Shown here: positions 32,329 to 41,765 of the stretch, one piece after another
How positions within the stretch are numbered: position 1 is the stretch's first letter
Layout of the letters: each line of letters opens with the position of its first letter
NCBI GenBank assembly: GCA_023458415.1
Contig: JAEWZO010000028.1
Location: 1 to 64,000, forward strand
Length of the DNA: 64,000 bases
Direction: 5' to 3'
Origin: Bacteroidota bacterium
Lineage (GTDB): Bacteria; Bacteroidota; Bacteroidia; Flavobacteriales; Weeksellaceae
Notes under the pieces: model-generated
Databases searched by the model: none
Told to the model about the DNA's origin: nothing
The model's input: the letters and a program-made list of their open reading frames with translations, nothing else
Translations under genes and position numbers: made by a program

Positions 32329-35055
32329 TTATTTAAAATTGAACTTTACGGTAAACATCACCTGGCTCGGACGAATATACATTGTACGTTTTGAAGTCTG
32401 TAAAAACTCCGGAAAATAACTGATGTCCTCATACGCTTTTCTGTTCGCAATGTTGAGCCATTTTACCTCGAAATCAATTTTCTTTTTTGCCCAAGTGTAT
32501 TGGTAAGAAAGGTCGTAGAATGAGTTTCTGAACTTCTCTCCTGCTGCTTCAGAATTCAGTTCATCCCAGAAAAATCCAATGGTGTGGTTTTCGAACGGAT
32601 AAAGATAGGCAGCAAGATTGTGGCTCCATCCCGAAGTTTTTTGGGAGAAATTCATCGATTCGTTAATGTTGTTCGCCCAGTTTATCGAAATGTTGTAATC
32701 TACACTCATCCATGAAAAGTAGGTGTTGTTGAACTTAAGTCCGAAATTCTGTCTCTCCAGTTTTGTTCTTTGCAGCGTATTGAAATAGCTGTATCCGTTG
32801 GAATTGGTGTTGCTGAAGTTGACAGAAGCATTGGTTTTAAACTTCGGGAAATATTTACCAACTTCCGCGCTTTGTGTTCTTGAAATGATGGTATTCTGAA
32901 CCGCTTCCAGCTCCAGCTGCGAACTGAATCCGAAACCTGTATATTTTTCAATTATATTTCTTTTGTTGGTGTTGTAACCGAAACGAACGTTGAAGAAAAG
33001 GTTGTTCAGTGGGTTTCTGTATTCAATTCTGGAACCGATATTTCTGGATCTGTATTCCGGCATTAACGGATTCTGGTTATCGTAGCGCAGTGTTAACCCG
33101 AGTGGAGAAGTGAGCATTCTACCGCCGTAAAGAAAGCCAAAACTTCCAAAATCATAACTTTGGTTTGCGAAAACCCACCATTTGAAGAAAGACGCAAAAT
33201 CCAGTGAGGCGAAAACACTTGGTTCGAAAACCATTTTATTTCGGTCAAGATATTGGTTGCGGAGAAAATCACGATAAGTAATTCCGTAGAAATTCATTGG
33301 TAAATTGGCGTGAACATTCAAACGGTTCGACTTATAGTTAATTCCCAACTGTGTATACGGCTGCATTTCATTCCACTCTACATCATTCTGATAATCAATT
33401 CCGTAACTTGAAGTAGAATTTCCGTTAATTCCAAAAAGATTGGATTGCAGATTGTTGAAACTCATATTAAGCCCGACTTCAGGATTGAAGGTGAATTTCT
33501 TATACGACAAACCTAAAGAAACCGAATGATTAGCGATAAAAGTCTTGGATTTTGCCCACTGTCTGGAAACATCAAACCCTTCAGCTTCCGGAAAAGTTGC
33601 GCCCATATTTAGGTAAGACGACGGATGGATGTTCAGGTTTTGCTCGTCGTTTTGGTAGCTCAAATAACTCATTACGTTGAACAGTTTTTCCTTCCAAGGG
33701 ACAATGGTACTGAGTGAATTTTGAAACATTACCGACGGCGAACTCAGATTTTGGGAAGAAGAAAAATCTATCTGATCAAAATTTCCTCCAATGGTTGGTC
33801 TTAATGAATTTCTGTTGGCGAGTGCGTTACTTTCGTTCCAGAAACCGTTCCATGTTGTAGTGTTTTTGAAGAAACCCTTTTTTGCATTTTTGGTAAAAAT
33901 GAGTTCTCCTTTAGCTGCATTGGTATAGAAATTATTATCTGTAAAAGATGTTAAAACACCTCCCACAGGAAGTTTTGGCGAGCCAACTTCATAAATTTCA
34001 AAACGGGTATCGCGACGCTCAACACTGTTGTTGGTATAACTTGAACTGGCTTTCAGTTCCCATTCTTTATTTTTAAACGGATTGGTTAAAAGGTTGGCCG
34101 AGAAATAATGTACGTTGTTAAGAAGATATCTTTTCTCAGGGACATTGGGAACACTTGCGGTTTCCAGGTTGGTCCAGTTTCGCTGCGATGCCTGTCTGCG
34201 GCTTCCTTCCCAGCGATTTCCCATCCCTAAAAGATTGCCTTCTTTTTCCACACTTTCGCCATTATTATTGGCTTTGTAATTCACCACCCACTGATTTTTC
34301 TGCCCGAAAAACATTGGTGTAAGCTTTACATTCCACAAAAGAGGATCGAAACCGGCGCCAACTTCACCGCGTCCCGTCATTGTTACCGAATTCTTTAGTT
34401 TTACGTTAAGCGCAGCTTGCTGGCTTGGAACTTTGTCCTGCAGAATTTTAACCGGTTGATGGTTTTCCATCACCTCAACTTTTTGGATGGCATCTGTAGG
34501 AAGTGAATTGTTTATCGTTCCGTATCCGCCTTCCATAAGGTCTTTACCGTTTACATAAAATTTGTTGATAGGTTCTCCCTGATAAAGAACAGAGCCATCC
34601 GGATTCACATCAATACCCGGAATTTTTTTCAGAACATCAGCAAGAGTACGGTCGGCTTTCGATTCAAAAGCTTTTATATCGTAAGAAATTGTATCGCCTC
34701 GTTTAGTGATTAATCTAGTTTTCAGTTTTACCTCCTGAATTTCAGTTGCGTCGGGCTGAAGTGTGAAATTCACATTTTGGGTTTCATTCTTGATGTTTCT
34801 TTGCAATGCTTTATGATTGAATGCTTTAATCTTAATATCAAGATTCGATTCGGAAGAAGTAAAGGTTACTTTATATTCACCTTTGGAATTGGTGATCGAG
34901 TAAGCAATAATCGCATCCTGTCCCGGTTCTTCTACGGTTACACTTGCGCTTGGAACCGGCTGTCCGTCGATATCAATCACTTTTCCTGACAGTGTTTGCT
35001 GTGCGTAAGAAAAAACAGCGACCAATAAAGTGAGTAAAGCGATTATTTTTTTCAT
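32329..35055 (-). CDS. TonB-dependent receptor-like outer-membrane barrel with CarboxypepD_reg-like domain
   Basis: Large outer-membrane protein, 908 aa. Seen: a signal peptide (MKKIIALLTLLVAVFSYAQQ), an N-terminal carboxypeptidase-regulatory-like beta sandwich (LSGKVIDIDGQPVPSASVTV ..., about 20-105), a plug-like domain (ADVLKKIPGIDVNPDGSV, 130-230) and a barrel to the C-terminal MFTVKFNFK ending in Lys after Phe. No clear TonB box is visible, but the plug-type sequence suggests TonB-dependent uptake. First gene of a three-gene unit with two GLPGLI proteins; substrate unknown. Confidence 0.85.
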   Translation of the reverse strand: MKKIIALLTLLVAVFSYAQQTLSGKVIDIDGQPVPSASVTVEEPGQDAIIAYSITNSKGEYKVTFTSSESNLDIKIKAFNHKALQRNIKNETQNVNFTLQPDATEIQEVKLKTRLITKRGDTISYDIKAFESKADRTLADVLKKIPGIDVNPDGSVLYQGEPINKFYVNGKDLMEGGYGTINNSLPTDAIQKVEVMENHQPVKILQDKVPSQQAALNVKLKNSVTMTGRGEVGAGFDPLLWNVKLTPMFFGQKNQWVVNYKANNNGESVEKEGNLLGMGNRWEGSRRQASQRNWTNLETASVPNVPEKRYLLNNVHYFSANLLTNPFKNKEWELKASSSYTNNSVERRDTRFEIYEVGSPKLPVGGVLTSFTDNNFYTNAAKGELIFTKNAKKGFFKNTTTWNGFWNESNALANRNSLRPTIGGNFDQIDFSSSQNLSSPSVMFQNSLSTIVPWKEKLFNVMSYLSYQNDEQNLNIHPSSYLNMGATFPEAEGFDVSRQWAKSKTFIANHSVSLGLSYKKFTFNPEVGLNMSFNNLQSNLFGINGNSTSSYGIDYQNDVEWNEMQPYTQLGINYKSNRLNVHANLPMNFYGITYRDFLRNQYLDRNKMVFEPSVFASLDFASFFKWWVFANQSYDFGSFGFLYGGRMLTSPLGLTLRYDNQNPLMPEYRSRNIGSRIEYRNPLNNLFFNVRFGYNTNKRNIIEKYTGFGFSSQLELEAVQNTIISRTQSAEVGKYFPKFKTNASVNFSNTNSNGYSYFNTLQRTKLERQNFGLKFNNTYFSWMSVDYNISINWANNINESMNFSQKTSGWSHNLAAYLYPFENHTIGFFWDELNSEAAGEKFRNSFYDLSYQYTWAKKKIDFEVKWLNIANRKAYEDISYFPEFLQTSKRTMYIRPSQVMFTVKFNFK

Positions 35056-35173
35056 AAAGGATTTTAAGTTATTAGTATTACTTGATAAAATTTTGTTACA
35101 GCAATACGCTCACAGCCATTTCAAAAGATAAAGGTATTTTAATTTGGTTCTATAATTGAATTGAAATAATAAG

Positions 35174-35181
35174 TAATTTTG
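35174..35181 (+). promoter_or_regulatory. -7 box of the cupin-like gene
   Basis: TAATTTTG, an exact TANNTTTG match, 17 bp before the ATG at 35199. Confidence 0.6.
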
Positions 35182-35198
35182 CACATAATTTTTTTGAA

Positions 35199-36083
35199 AT
35201 GGGACTTCATTTAAAACCTATAGATGTTGTAGAAGATATTACTCAGGAAGAATTTCGTGAGAAATATTTGCTTCCGCGCAAACCTGTGGTTATTAAGAAT
35301 ATGGCCAGAAAATGGCCAGCTTACCAGAAATGGACCATGGAGTATCTGAAGGAAACAGTTGGTGATGTGGAAGTTCCTCTATTCGATTCTTCCAAAGCGG
35401 ATCCGTCTGCGCCGATTAATGCTTCGGCGACAAAAATGAAGTTCGGAGATTATATTAATTTAATTCAGCGGGAACCGACTGATTTACGGATTTTTCTGTT
35501 CGACCCAATAAAATTTGCGCCCGATTTACTAAATGATTACCTCTCGCCTAAAGAACTGATGGGTGGTTTTTTGGATAAATATCCGAATATGTTTTTCGGC
35601 GGTAAAGGTTCGGTAACTTTCCTGCATTTTGATATCGATTTAGCACATATTTTCCACACCCATTTTAACGGCAGAAAGCACATTTTGCTTTTCGATTATA
35701 AATGGAAAGACCGCCTATACAAACTTCCGTTTGCTACTTATGCGCTGGAAGATTATGATATCTGCAACCCCGATTTTGATAAATTTCCTGCTTTGGACGG
35801 TGTTGAAGGAATTGAATGCTTCCTCGAACACGGCGATACACTTTTTATGCCGACAGGTTGGTGGCACTGGATGAGATACCTTGACGGTAGTTTTTCAATT
35901 TCGTTGAGAGCATGGGATAAAAGCTGGGCGGTAAAAGCCAGCTCTTTGTGGAATCTTACTGTTCAAAGGAAGTTTGACAATTTCATGAAAAGCCGGTACA
36001 AGAAAAAATACATGGACTGGAAAGAACGCAAAGCCATCGAAAGAGCTAACTATGCGCTTAGAAAAGGTTTGCCAAGAAATTAA
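35199..36083 (+). CDS. Cupin-like (JmjC-fold) protein
   Basis: 294-aa protein of the cupin_8/JmjC type, Fe(II)/2-oxoglutarate oxygenase fold. Seen: HFDIDLAHIFHTHFNGRKHILLF near 147 (first metal His and Asp) and HGDTLFMPTGWWHWMRYLDG near 210 (second His), plus an N-terminal REKYLLPRKPVVIKNMARKWPAYQKW block common to these proteins. All three metal ligands appear present, so it could hydroxylate a protein or other target; the target is unknown. Monocistronic with terminator shared with lepA. Confidence 0.88.
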   Translation: MGLHLKPIDVVEDITQEEFREKYLLPRKPVVIKNMARKWPAYQKWTMEYLKETVGDVEVPLFDSSKADPSAPINASATKMKFGDYINLIQREPTDLRIFLFDPIKFAPDLLNDYLSPKELMGGFLDKYPNMFFGGKGSVTFLHFDIDLAHIFHTHFNGRKHILLFDYKWKDRLYKLPFATYALEDYDICNPDFDKFPALDGVEGIECFLEHGDTLFMPTGWWHWMRYLDGSFSISLRAWDKSWAVKASSLWNLTVQRKFDNFMKSRYKKKYMDWKERKAIERANYALRKGLPRN

Positions 36084-36100
36084 CCTAGATATATATAGAA

Positions 36101-36128
36101 AAAATCCACGAATTACTCGTGGGTTTTT
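36101..36128. terminator. Bidirectional terminator between the cupin gene and lepA
   Basis: Stem AAAATCCACGA (36101-36111) / TCGTGGGTTTT (36117-36127) with one G-U pair and a 5-nt loop. T-rich on both strands. Confidence 0.85.
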
Positions 36129-36152
36129 ATTTTTTTATGAAGAGAATCTATC

Positions 36153-37949
36153 TTAATCGTTCAGTTTCAGAACGGCCATAAACGCCGATTGCGGCACTTC
36201 TACCCTTCCGATTTGCTTCATCTTTTTCTTACCTTCTTTCTGTTTTTCAAGAAGTTTACGCTTTCTGGAAATATCACCTCCGTAACATTTTGCGGTAACG
36301 TCTTTTCTTAAAGCTTTGATTGTTTCCCTTGCAATAACTTTTGTTCCCAAAGCAGCCTGAACTGCAATATCAAACTGTTGTCTCGGAATCAGCTCGCGAA
36401 GTTTTTCACACATCCTTTTTCCGATATAATAAGCATTGCTTTCGTGAATTAACGAAGAAAGCGCATCCACCATATCACCGTTAATCAGAATATCCATCTT
36501 CACCAGTTTTGAAGCACGGAAACCAATCGGATGATAATCGAAGGACGCATATCCTTTTGAAATAGATTTCAGACGGTCATAAAAATCAAATACAACTTCC
36601 GCAAGCGGCATGTTGAACACCAACTCAACACGGTCAGAAGTTAAATAGGATTGATTCACAATTTCACCCCTTTTTTCGATACAAAGTGTCATCACTGATC
36701 CAACAAAATCTGCTTTTGTAATGATAGAAGCTTTAATGTAAGGTTCTTCAACGCGGTCCATAATCGAAGGATCCATCATTTCTGAAGGGTTGTTTATCAG
36801 AATTGCTGTTTCCGGTTCTTTTTTAGAGTAACCGAGATACGATACGTTTGGAACTGTCGTAATGACATTCATGTCGAATTCACGATCCAGTCTTTCTTGA
36901 ACAATTTCCATGTGCAGCATTCCCAAAAATCCGCATCGAAAACCAAAACCTAAAGCCGCCGAACTTTCTGCTTCAAAAACCAAAGACGCATCATTAAGCC
37001 TTAATTTTTCAAGCGAAGTTCTCAATTCTTCAAAATCTTCGGATTCTACAGGATAAATTCCTGCGAAAACCATCGGTTTTACTTCTTCGAAACCTTCAAT
37101 AGCAGATGGCGCAGGATTTTCTGCTGAAGTAATGGTATCTCCAACTTTTACTTCTCTTGCGTCTTTAATCCCGGAAATTATATAACCAACATCACCACAT
37201 TTAATCGATTGTTTTGGAGCCTGTTTAAGTTTCAAAGTTCCAACTTCATCGGCATCATAGGTTTTCCCTGTTGCCATGAATTTTACTTTTTCTCCTTTGC
37301 TGATGCTTCCGTTCACCACCTTAAAGTAGGCTTCAATTCCTCGGAACGGATTAAAAACTGAGTCAAAAATAAGTGCTTGTAATGGACCGTCTTCATTTCC
37401 CTGCGGCGCAGGAATTCTTTCAACTATTTGCTCTAAAAGGTGATGAACACCTTCTCCCGTTTTTCCTGAAACTCGAAGAACATCTTCCGGTTCGCAACCT
37501 AAAAGATTTACAATTTCGTCGGTTACTTCTTCCGGATTAGCTGATGGTAAATCTATCTTATTCAGAATCGGAATAATTTCCAGATCATTTTCCAGGGCAA
37601 GATATAAGTTCGAAATAGTTTGCGCCTGAATGCTTTGTGCCGCATCAACGATTAAAAGTGCGCCTTCACAGGCAGCGATGGAGCGGGAAACTTCGTAAGA
37701 GAAGTCTACGTGTCCCGGTGTATCAATAAGATTGAGTACAAATTTTTCTCCTTTGTATTCATAATCCATCTGAATAGCGTGAGATTTAATGGTAATCCCG
37801 CGTTCTTTTTCCAGATCCATATCGTCCAAAGTCTGTGACTGAAGTTCGCGCTGGGTAACGGTATTGGTATACTCCAGAAGACGGTCTGCAAGTGTAGATT
37901 TCCCGTGATCAATATGGGCGATGATACAAAAATTACGTATGTTTTTCAT
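36153..37949 (-). CDS. lepA: Elongation factor 4 (LepA)
   Basis: Ribosomal GTPase acting in translation and 30S assembly. G1 AHIDHGKST at residues 11-19, G2 with RGITIKS, G3 DTPGH, G4 NKIDL, then EF-G-like domains and the LepA-specific C-terminal domain with [19 protein letters not shown]. The 598-aa length is the family norm. It has its own -7 box at 37968-37975. Confidence 0.98.
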   Translation of the reverse strand: MKNIRNFCIIAHIDHGKSTLADRLLEYTNTVTQRELQSQTLDDMDLEKERGITIKSHAIQMDYEYKGEKFVLNLIDTPGHVDFSYEVSRSIAACEGALLIVDAAQSIQAQTISNLYLALENDLEIIPILNKIDLPSANPEEVTDEIVNLLGCEPEDVLRVSGKTGEGVHHLLEQIVERIPAPQGNEDGPLQALIFDSVFNPFRGIEAYFKVVNGSISKGEKVKFMATGKTYDADEVGTLKLKQAPKQSIKCGDVGYIISGIKDAREVKVGDTITSAENPAPSAIEGFEEVKPMVFAGIYPVESEDFEELRTSLEKLRLNDASLVFEAESSAALGFGFRCGFLGMLHMEIVQERLDREFDMNVITTVPNVSYLGYSKKEPETAILINNPSEMMDPSIMDRVEEPYIKASIITKADFVGSVMTLCIEKRGEIVNQSYLTSDRVELVFNMPLAEVVFDFYDRLKSISKGYASFDYHPIGFRASKLVKMDILINGDMVDALSSLIHESNAYYIGKRMCEKLRELIPRQQFDIAVQAALGTKVIARETIKALRKDVTAKCYGGDISRKRKLLEKQKEGKKKMKQIGRVEVPQSAFMAVLKLND

Positions 37950-37967
37950 TTATATTCTGATAGTTTG

Positions 37968-37975
37968 CAAAGATA
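37968..37975 (-). promoter_or_regulatory. -7 box of lepA
   Basis: CAAAGATA on plus, TATCTTTG on minus, an exact TANNTTTG match 18 bp before the start. Confidence 0.65.
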
Positions 37976-38051
37976 AAAAAACGGAATGATTATGGACCAT
38001 TCTGTTTCATATATTCCTGAATAAAAAATATTTTTAAGTCTCTGAAAATCA

Positions 38052-38083
38052 AACGACCCCTGCAAAAAATTGCAAAGGTCGTT
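38052..38083 (-). terminator. Terminator of the sigma-factor unit
   Basis: Outer stem AACGACC (38052-38058) / GGTCGTT (38077-38083) with an inner TGCAA...TTGCA pairing. It lies 22 bp beyond the stop of the Spy-like gene. Confidence 0.65.
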
Positions 38084-38105
38084 CAAACATTAAAAAAATA
38101 AACTA

Positions 38106-38618
38106 TTATGGGCGTCTGCGCTGCGGAAGTGTTGGAGAACTTCCGTCTTGTTTTTTGTCTATAATTTTGCTGCGCATTTTACCTTCGGTTTGATACATTT
38201 CCAAAACCTGCTGTGGCTTTATGATCTGCATAAATTTCTGCGCATATTTTTTTCTATTGTCCAAAAGCTGTTGCCCTACTTCGAAACTGTTTTCAAGTTC
38301 GCGCTTTGCTTCCTCATCGCTCATTGTATCGTAGTTGGCTTTTGCCTTAAATTTACTTTTAATTTCATTCTGCTTCGCCTGATACTCTGCGTACAGTTTA
38401 CGAAACTCCTCTTCATTACTTTGGTTTACATCCAGCGTAGATACCATCATATTTTCTCGGAACTGGTGTAGCAGATTCATTCTGTCCTGTGGCGACATTT
38501 GCTTTATCACATTCTTTCTTTGCTCCGGCTTCATATTCTTCCAGTCGTACTTCTGTACCTGTCCGAATGCTGAAATTCCCGCAAAAAGAACTGTAACTGT
38601 TAACAAAAATTTTCTCAT
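38106..38618 (-). CDS. Periplasmic Spy/CpxP-like helical protein
   Basis: 170 aa, with a signal peptide (MRKFLLTVTVLFAGISAFGQ) followed by a Met/Lys/Glu-rich helical mature region (MSPQDRMNLLHQFREN; LENSFEVGQQLLDNRKKYAQKFMQIIKPQQVLEMY). This resembles the Spy/CpxP class of ATP-independent periplasmic chaperones and metal or envelope-stress sensors, but the LTxxQ motifs are not clear, so the assignment is loose. Third gene of a unit with an ECF sigma factor and a membrane protein. Confidence 0.65.
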   Translation of the reverse strand: MRKFLLTVTVLFAGISAFGQVQKYDWKNMKPEQRKNVIKQMSPQDRMNLLHQFRENMMVSTLDVNQSNEEEFRKLYAEYQAKQNEIKSKFKAKANYDTMSDEEAKRELENSFEVGQQLLDNRKKYAQKFMQIIKPQQVLEMYQTEGKMRSKIIDKKQDGSSPTLPQRRRP

Positions 38619-38630
38619 GCTTTCGTTTTT

Positions 38631-39200
38631 TTAATAATAAAGATCAAGATAAACGTCCTGTTCAACGTTGTTTCCTAATACCGCAAAATCTGCAGTCGGG
38701 AAATCTGAAATAATCTGATCTATCTGTGTTTCAGAATACTCGGAAACTTCCGGTTCTGAAGGTTTTGCAGTTTTTGCTGCGGCAATTGTTTTAGGTGAAA
38801 CTTCTTCCTCAACAACAACTGTTTTCGGCTGCTCCAGCTTCTGAACTGTAATGATATCTTCTTCTAAAGTCTGTAAAGCAACCGCTTCTTCAATTACAGG
38901 TTTATTTACTGATTCTGAATTCATTACACCGCTGCTTAAACTCTTTGGTGCAGTTTCTTCCGTTGCGAATATTCCGGTTTCTTTTTCCTGATTTATGAAA
39001 AGACCAACACCAAAAATCATGGCGACTGCTGCAGCTGCTGCATAGGTCCAGTTCATTTTGATCACTTTACCCTCCTTTCTTTCCTGTTTTATTTCTGTGG
39101 TCTGGCTCAAAACATTTTCCTGAACTTTTGCGAAAAAATTGTCCGGTGTTTTATAAATGTTTTTACGTTCCAGCTTTTCTACATCAAAGTTTTTCATCAT
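38631..39200 (-). CDS. Single-pass membrane protein, possible anti-sigma factor
   Basis: About 189 aa starting at ATG 39198-39200 (or the adjacent ATG 39195-39197). The longer start at 39239 would overlap the sigma gene by 35 nt and adds no recognisable domain. Seen: an N-terminal cytoplasmic part of about 50 residues (KLERKNIYKTPDNFFAKVQENVL), one TM helix (WTYAAAAAVAMIFGVGLFI), and an extracytoplasmic acidic Val/Glu-rich region ending LGNNVEQDVYLDLYY. Topology and position right after an ECF sigma gene suggest an anti-sigma factor, but no zinc-binding HxxxCxxC motif is present. Confidence 0.65.
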   Translation of the reverse strand: MMKNFDVEKLERKNIYKTPDNFFAKVQENVLSQTTEIKQERKEGKVIKMNWTYAAAAAVAMIFGVGLFINQEKETGIFATEETAPKSLSSGVMNSESVNKPVIEEAVALQTLEEDIITVQKLEQPKTVVVEEEVSPKTIAAAKTAKPSEPEVSEYSETQIDQIISDFPTADFAVLGNNVEQDVYLDLYY

Positions 39201-39204
39201 CAAA

Positions 39205-39756
39205 CTATTCTGTATAATTCGTTTTAATATATTCTTCAACCTTTTGTTTGGCGTAATGATAATTTGTTTTTAAAGTTCCGACAGACATATCTAAAATCTG
39301 CGAAATTTCTTCATAAGGCAAATCATCATAGTACCTCATCGTAAATACCAGTTTCTGTTTTTCTGGAAGCGTTTGTATCGCTTTCTGAAGCAGCACCTGT
39401 ATTTCTTCTGCATCCTGCTGCACACTTTCCGCGACCAGATTCTGCAGATGATATTCTGCATCTTCATCGGTTTTCTGCATTCGCTTCATTTTATTAAGCT
39501 GCTGCAGCGCTTCGTTGGTGGCAATTCTGTACAGCCAAGTGTATAACTGACTGTCCTGTTTGAACTGATGAAAATTTTGGTAGGCCTTTATAAAAGTATC
39601 CTGCAAAACGTCCTGAGCCAAATTATGATCCACAATCAAACGTCTGATGTGCCAGTAAAGCCGGCTCTGGTAAAAATCCATCATAAGGCGAACTCCCCTG
39701 TCACGGGTTTTTTCGCTCGACATCAGCTCAATAATTTCCTGCTCCTTTATCTTCAT
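39205..39756 (-). CDS. ECF-type RNA polymerase sigma factor
   Basis: 183 aa. Region 2 is seen as QDVLQDTFIKAYQNFHQF and TWLYRIATNEALQQLNK, region 4 as LPEKQKLVFTMRYYDDLPYEEISQILDMSVGTLKTNYHYAKQKV split by a variable linker. No signal or C-terminal extension. Followed by a putative anti-sigma protein (4 bp from its stop to the next start) and a Spy-like periplasmic protein, which fits an envelope-stress circuit that controls its own unit (inference). Confidence 0.93.
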   Translation of the reverse strand: MKIKEQEIIELMSSEKTRDRGVRLMMDFYQSRLYWHIRRLIVDHNLAQDVLQDTFIKAYQNFHQFKQDSQLYTWLYRIATNEALQQLNKMKRMQKTDEDAEYHLQNLVAESVQQDAEEIQVLLQKAIQTLPEKQKLVFTMRYYDDLPYEEISQILDMSVGTLKTNYHYAKQKVEEYIKTNYTE

Positions 39757-39835
39757 CGAGATGCTTCGTTGTTTGGATAGTAAATTTAATTAAAAGTTAA
39801 AAAATAAAATCAATTTTCAGTCCAAATCATTTATT

Positions 39836-39843
39836 TATCTTTG
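39836..39843 (+). promoter_or_regulatory. -7 box of the DUF2520-kdsC-maf unit
   Basis: TATCTTTG matches TANNTTTG and ends 5 bp before the ATG at 39849 (8 bp before the in-frame ATG at 39852), predicting a leaderless message. Confidence 0.6.
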
Positions 39844-39848
39844 TTTTC

Positions 39849-40604
39849 ATGATGAAAACGGTGATTATTGGTTCCGGAAATGTGGCTTTTCATCTTTTAA
39901 AAGCATTCAAAGAAAATAATATTCCGGCAACGCAAATTTTTGGACGGAACATTCCTGCACTGAAAGAAATTTCAGATGAATTCTCAGTGCCATATTCCAC
40001 AACGGATTTGGATAAAGCAGACCTTTATTTTCTCTGTGTTAGCGACGATTCAGTTTCAGAAGTTTCACAGCTCATCAAAGAAAAAGACTGTTTGGTTGCG
40101 CATACATCCGGTTCGTTGCCAAAAGAATCACTTGTCGGAGAGTACAGAAAAGCTAGTTTTTATCCGCTACAGACGTTTTCTAAAACAAAAAATCTGGATT
40201 ACAAAAAAATTCCGTTTTTTATTGAAGCAGAAGATTACGAGGATCAGATTCTCCTGGAAAAACTCGCCTCGAAAATTTCCGAAAATGTAATGAAGTCGGA
40301 CTATGAGAAAAGAAAGTTTATCCATCTCACTGCTGTTTTCAGTTGCAATTTTGTGAATCACTTATTTGCAAGAGCTAAAGAAATATCCGACATTCAAGGG
40401 ATTCCGTTCAGCTATTTCATCCCACTAATTGATGAGACGGTTCAAAAAATTCACGAACTGGATCCGAAAGATGCACAAACCGGTCCAGCTGTGAGAAATG
40501 ACGGTAGAATTCTTGAACTTCACGAAAAGCTTCTGCAGAATGCAGAACACCTGAAGATTTACCAAACCATGAATGAATCTATTAAAAAAATGTATGAGTT
40601 ATAA
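39849..40604 (+). CDS. Rossmann-fold and DUF2520 domain protein
   Basis: 251 aa. N-terminal NAD(P)-binding fold with GSGNVAFHLLKAFKE at residues 8-22, then a helical C-terminal DUF2520 domain (HLTAVFSCNFVNHLFARAKEI ... DPKDAQTGPAVRNDGR), as in F420-type or 6-phosphogluconate-like dehydrogenases. The substrate is unknown. Two adjacent ATGs are possible starts. Its stop overlaps the KdsC-like start by 11 nt. Confidence 0.88.
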   Translation: MMKTVIIGSGNVAFHLLKAFKENNIPATQIFGRNIPALKEISDEFSVPYSTTDLDKADLYFLCVSDDSVSEVSQLIKEKDCLVAHTSGSLPKESLVGEYRKASFYPLQTFSKTKNLDYKKIPFFIEAEDYEDQILLEKLASKISENVMKSDYEKRKFIHLTAVFSCNFVNHLFARAKEISDIQGIPFSYFIPLIDETVQKIHELDPKDAQTGPAVRNDGRILELHEKLLQNAEHLKIYQTMNESIKKMYEL

Positions 40605-41115
40605 AGAAAGACTGAAAAATATTAAAGCGTTTGTTTTTGATGTAGACGGTGTTTTTACCGACGGAAGCGTTTATCTTTTACCGGAAGGAAATATGTGCAG
40701 GGTGATGAATGTTCTCGATGGTTATTCTGTTGTTAAAGCCCTGAAACATAATTATTTAATTGGTGTAATAACGGGCGGAAACGATGCAATGGTAAAACAC
40801 AGAATACACTATTTGGGAATTGCCGATTATTACGCAAAATCAAATAATAAACTTTCTGATTTTGAGCATTTTAAGTCAAAATATAATCTTAATAATGATG
40901 AAATTCTGACGATGGGTGACGACATTCCTGATATCACTATACTGAAAAACTCCGGAATTTCGGCGTGTCCTGAAAATGCAGTTCCTGAAGTGAAAGAAAT
41001 CTGTGATTATATTTCTCCGATTCAGGGCGGAAAAGGCGCAGTTCGTGATGTTATTGAACAGGTGATGAAAATTCAGGGCACGTGGCAGGAAGAAGATCAT
41101 ACACAGTCAGTTTAA
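40594..41115 (+). CDS. kdsC: KDO-8-phosphate phosphatase (KdsC-like, HAD family)
   Basis: HAD-type phosphatase in synthesis of the LPS core sugar KDO. The start at ATG 40594 is chosen over the upstream 40573 because it places the first motif at residue 16 and overlaps the previous stop by 11 nt. Motif I DVDGVFTDG (Asp16, Asp18), motif II ITGG, motif III Lys, motif IV MGDDIPD and the C-terminal GGKGAVRDVIE loop, which is characteristic of the tetrameric C0-class HADs such as KdsC. 173 aa. Confidence 0.9.
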   Translation: MSYKERLKNIKAFVFDVDGVFTDGSVYLLPEGNMCRVMNVLDGYSVVKALKHNYLIGVITGGNDAMVKHRIHYLGIADYYAKSNNKLSDFEHFKSKYNLNNDEILTMGDDIPDITILKNSGISACPENAVPEVKEICDYISPIQGGKGAVRDVIEQVMKIQGTWQEEDHTQSV

Positions 41116-41116
41116 G

Positions 41117-41674
41117 ATGAAAATTCTACTTGCTTCCAAATCTCCTCGCCGGAAAGAACTACTCCAAAGTCTTGGTTATGATTTCGAAGTTGTTTCTGTA
41201 GAATGTGATGAAGTTTATCCTCCAAATTTGAAAGCCGAAGATATTGCGGGTTACCTCTCTGCGCTTAAGGTGAATGCATGTATTAATATTTCAGATGAAG
41301 ATATTTTGATTACCGCAGATACTGTTGTTGCAGTGGATGGCGAAGTTTTGGGGAAACCTCAAAACAAAACCGAAGCAAAAGAAATGCTGCGAAAGCTTTC
41401 AGGGAAAACCCATCAAGTCTACACAGGAATTACCGTGAAAAAAGGAAACCGCATTGTAACACAAACAGATGTTGCATCAGTAAAAATCATGGATCTCACT
41501 GAAGAGGAAATAGAATTCTACATAGAAAACTTTCAACCCTTTGACAAAGCAGGAAGTTACGGAATTCAGGAATGGTTGGGTATGGCAAAAATATCTGAAA
41601 TACACGGCAGTTTCTACAACATTATGGGTTTGCCAACTCATCTGCTTTACCATATTCTAAAGGATTTTGAGTGA
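41117..41674 (+). CDS. maf: Maf-like nucleoside triphosphate pyrophosphatase
   Basis: Hydrolyses non-canonical or modified NTPs (dTTP/UTP or m7GTP type) to monophosphates. 185 aa. Visible: LASKSPRRKELLQ at residues 5-17, the conserved ADTVVAVDGEVLGKP block, YTGITVKKG and GKAGSYGIQEWLGM-type DKAGSYGIQ motif. It follows kdsC with one base between stop and start. Confidence 0.94.
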   Translation: MKILLASKSPRRKELLQSLGYDFEVVSVECDEVYPPNLKAEDIAGYLSALKVNACINISDEDILITADTVVAVDGEVLGKPQNKTEAKEMLRKLSGKTHQVYTGITVKKGNRIVTQTDVASVKIMDLTEEEIEFYIENFQPFDKAGSYGIQEWLGMAKISEIHGSFYNIMGLPTHLLYHILKDFE

Positions 41675-41765
41675 TGTACAACTCAATACAAAAAATCGTT
41701 ATTTTTACAGAAAATAATTTGCTTTTTGAATAATAAAAAGCAACTTTGGAAGTTATTATTGGATA

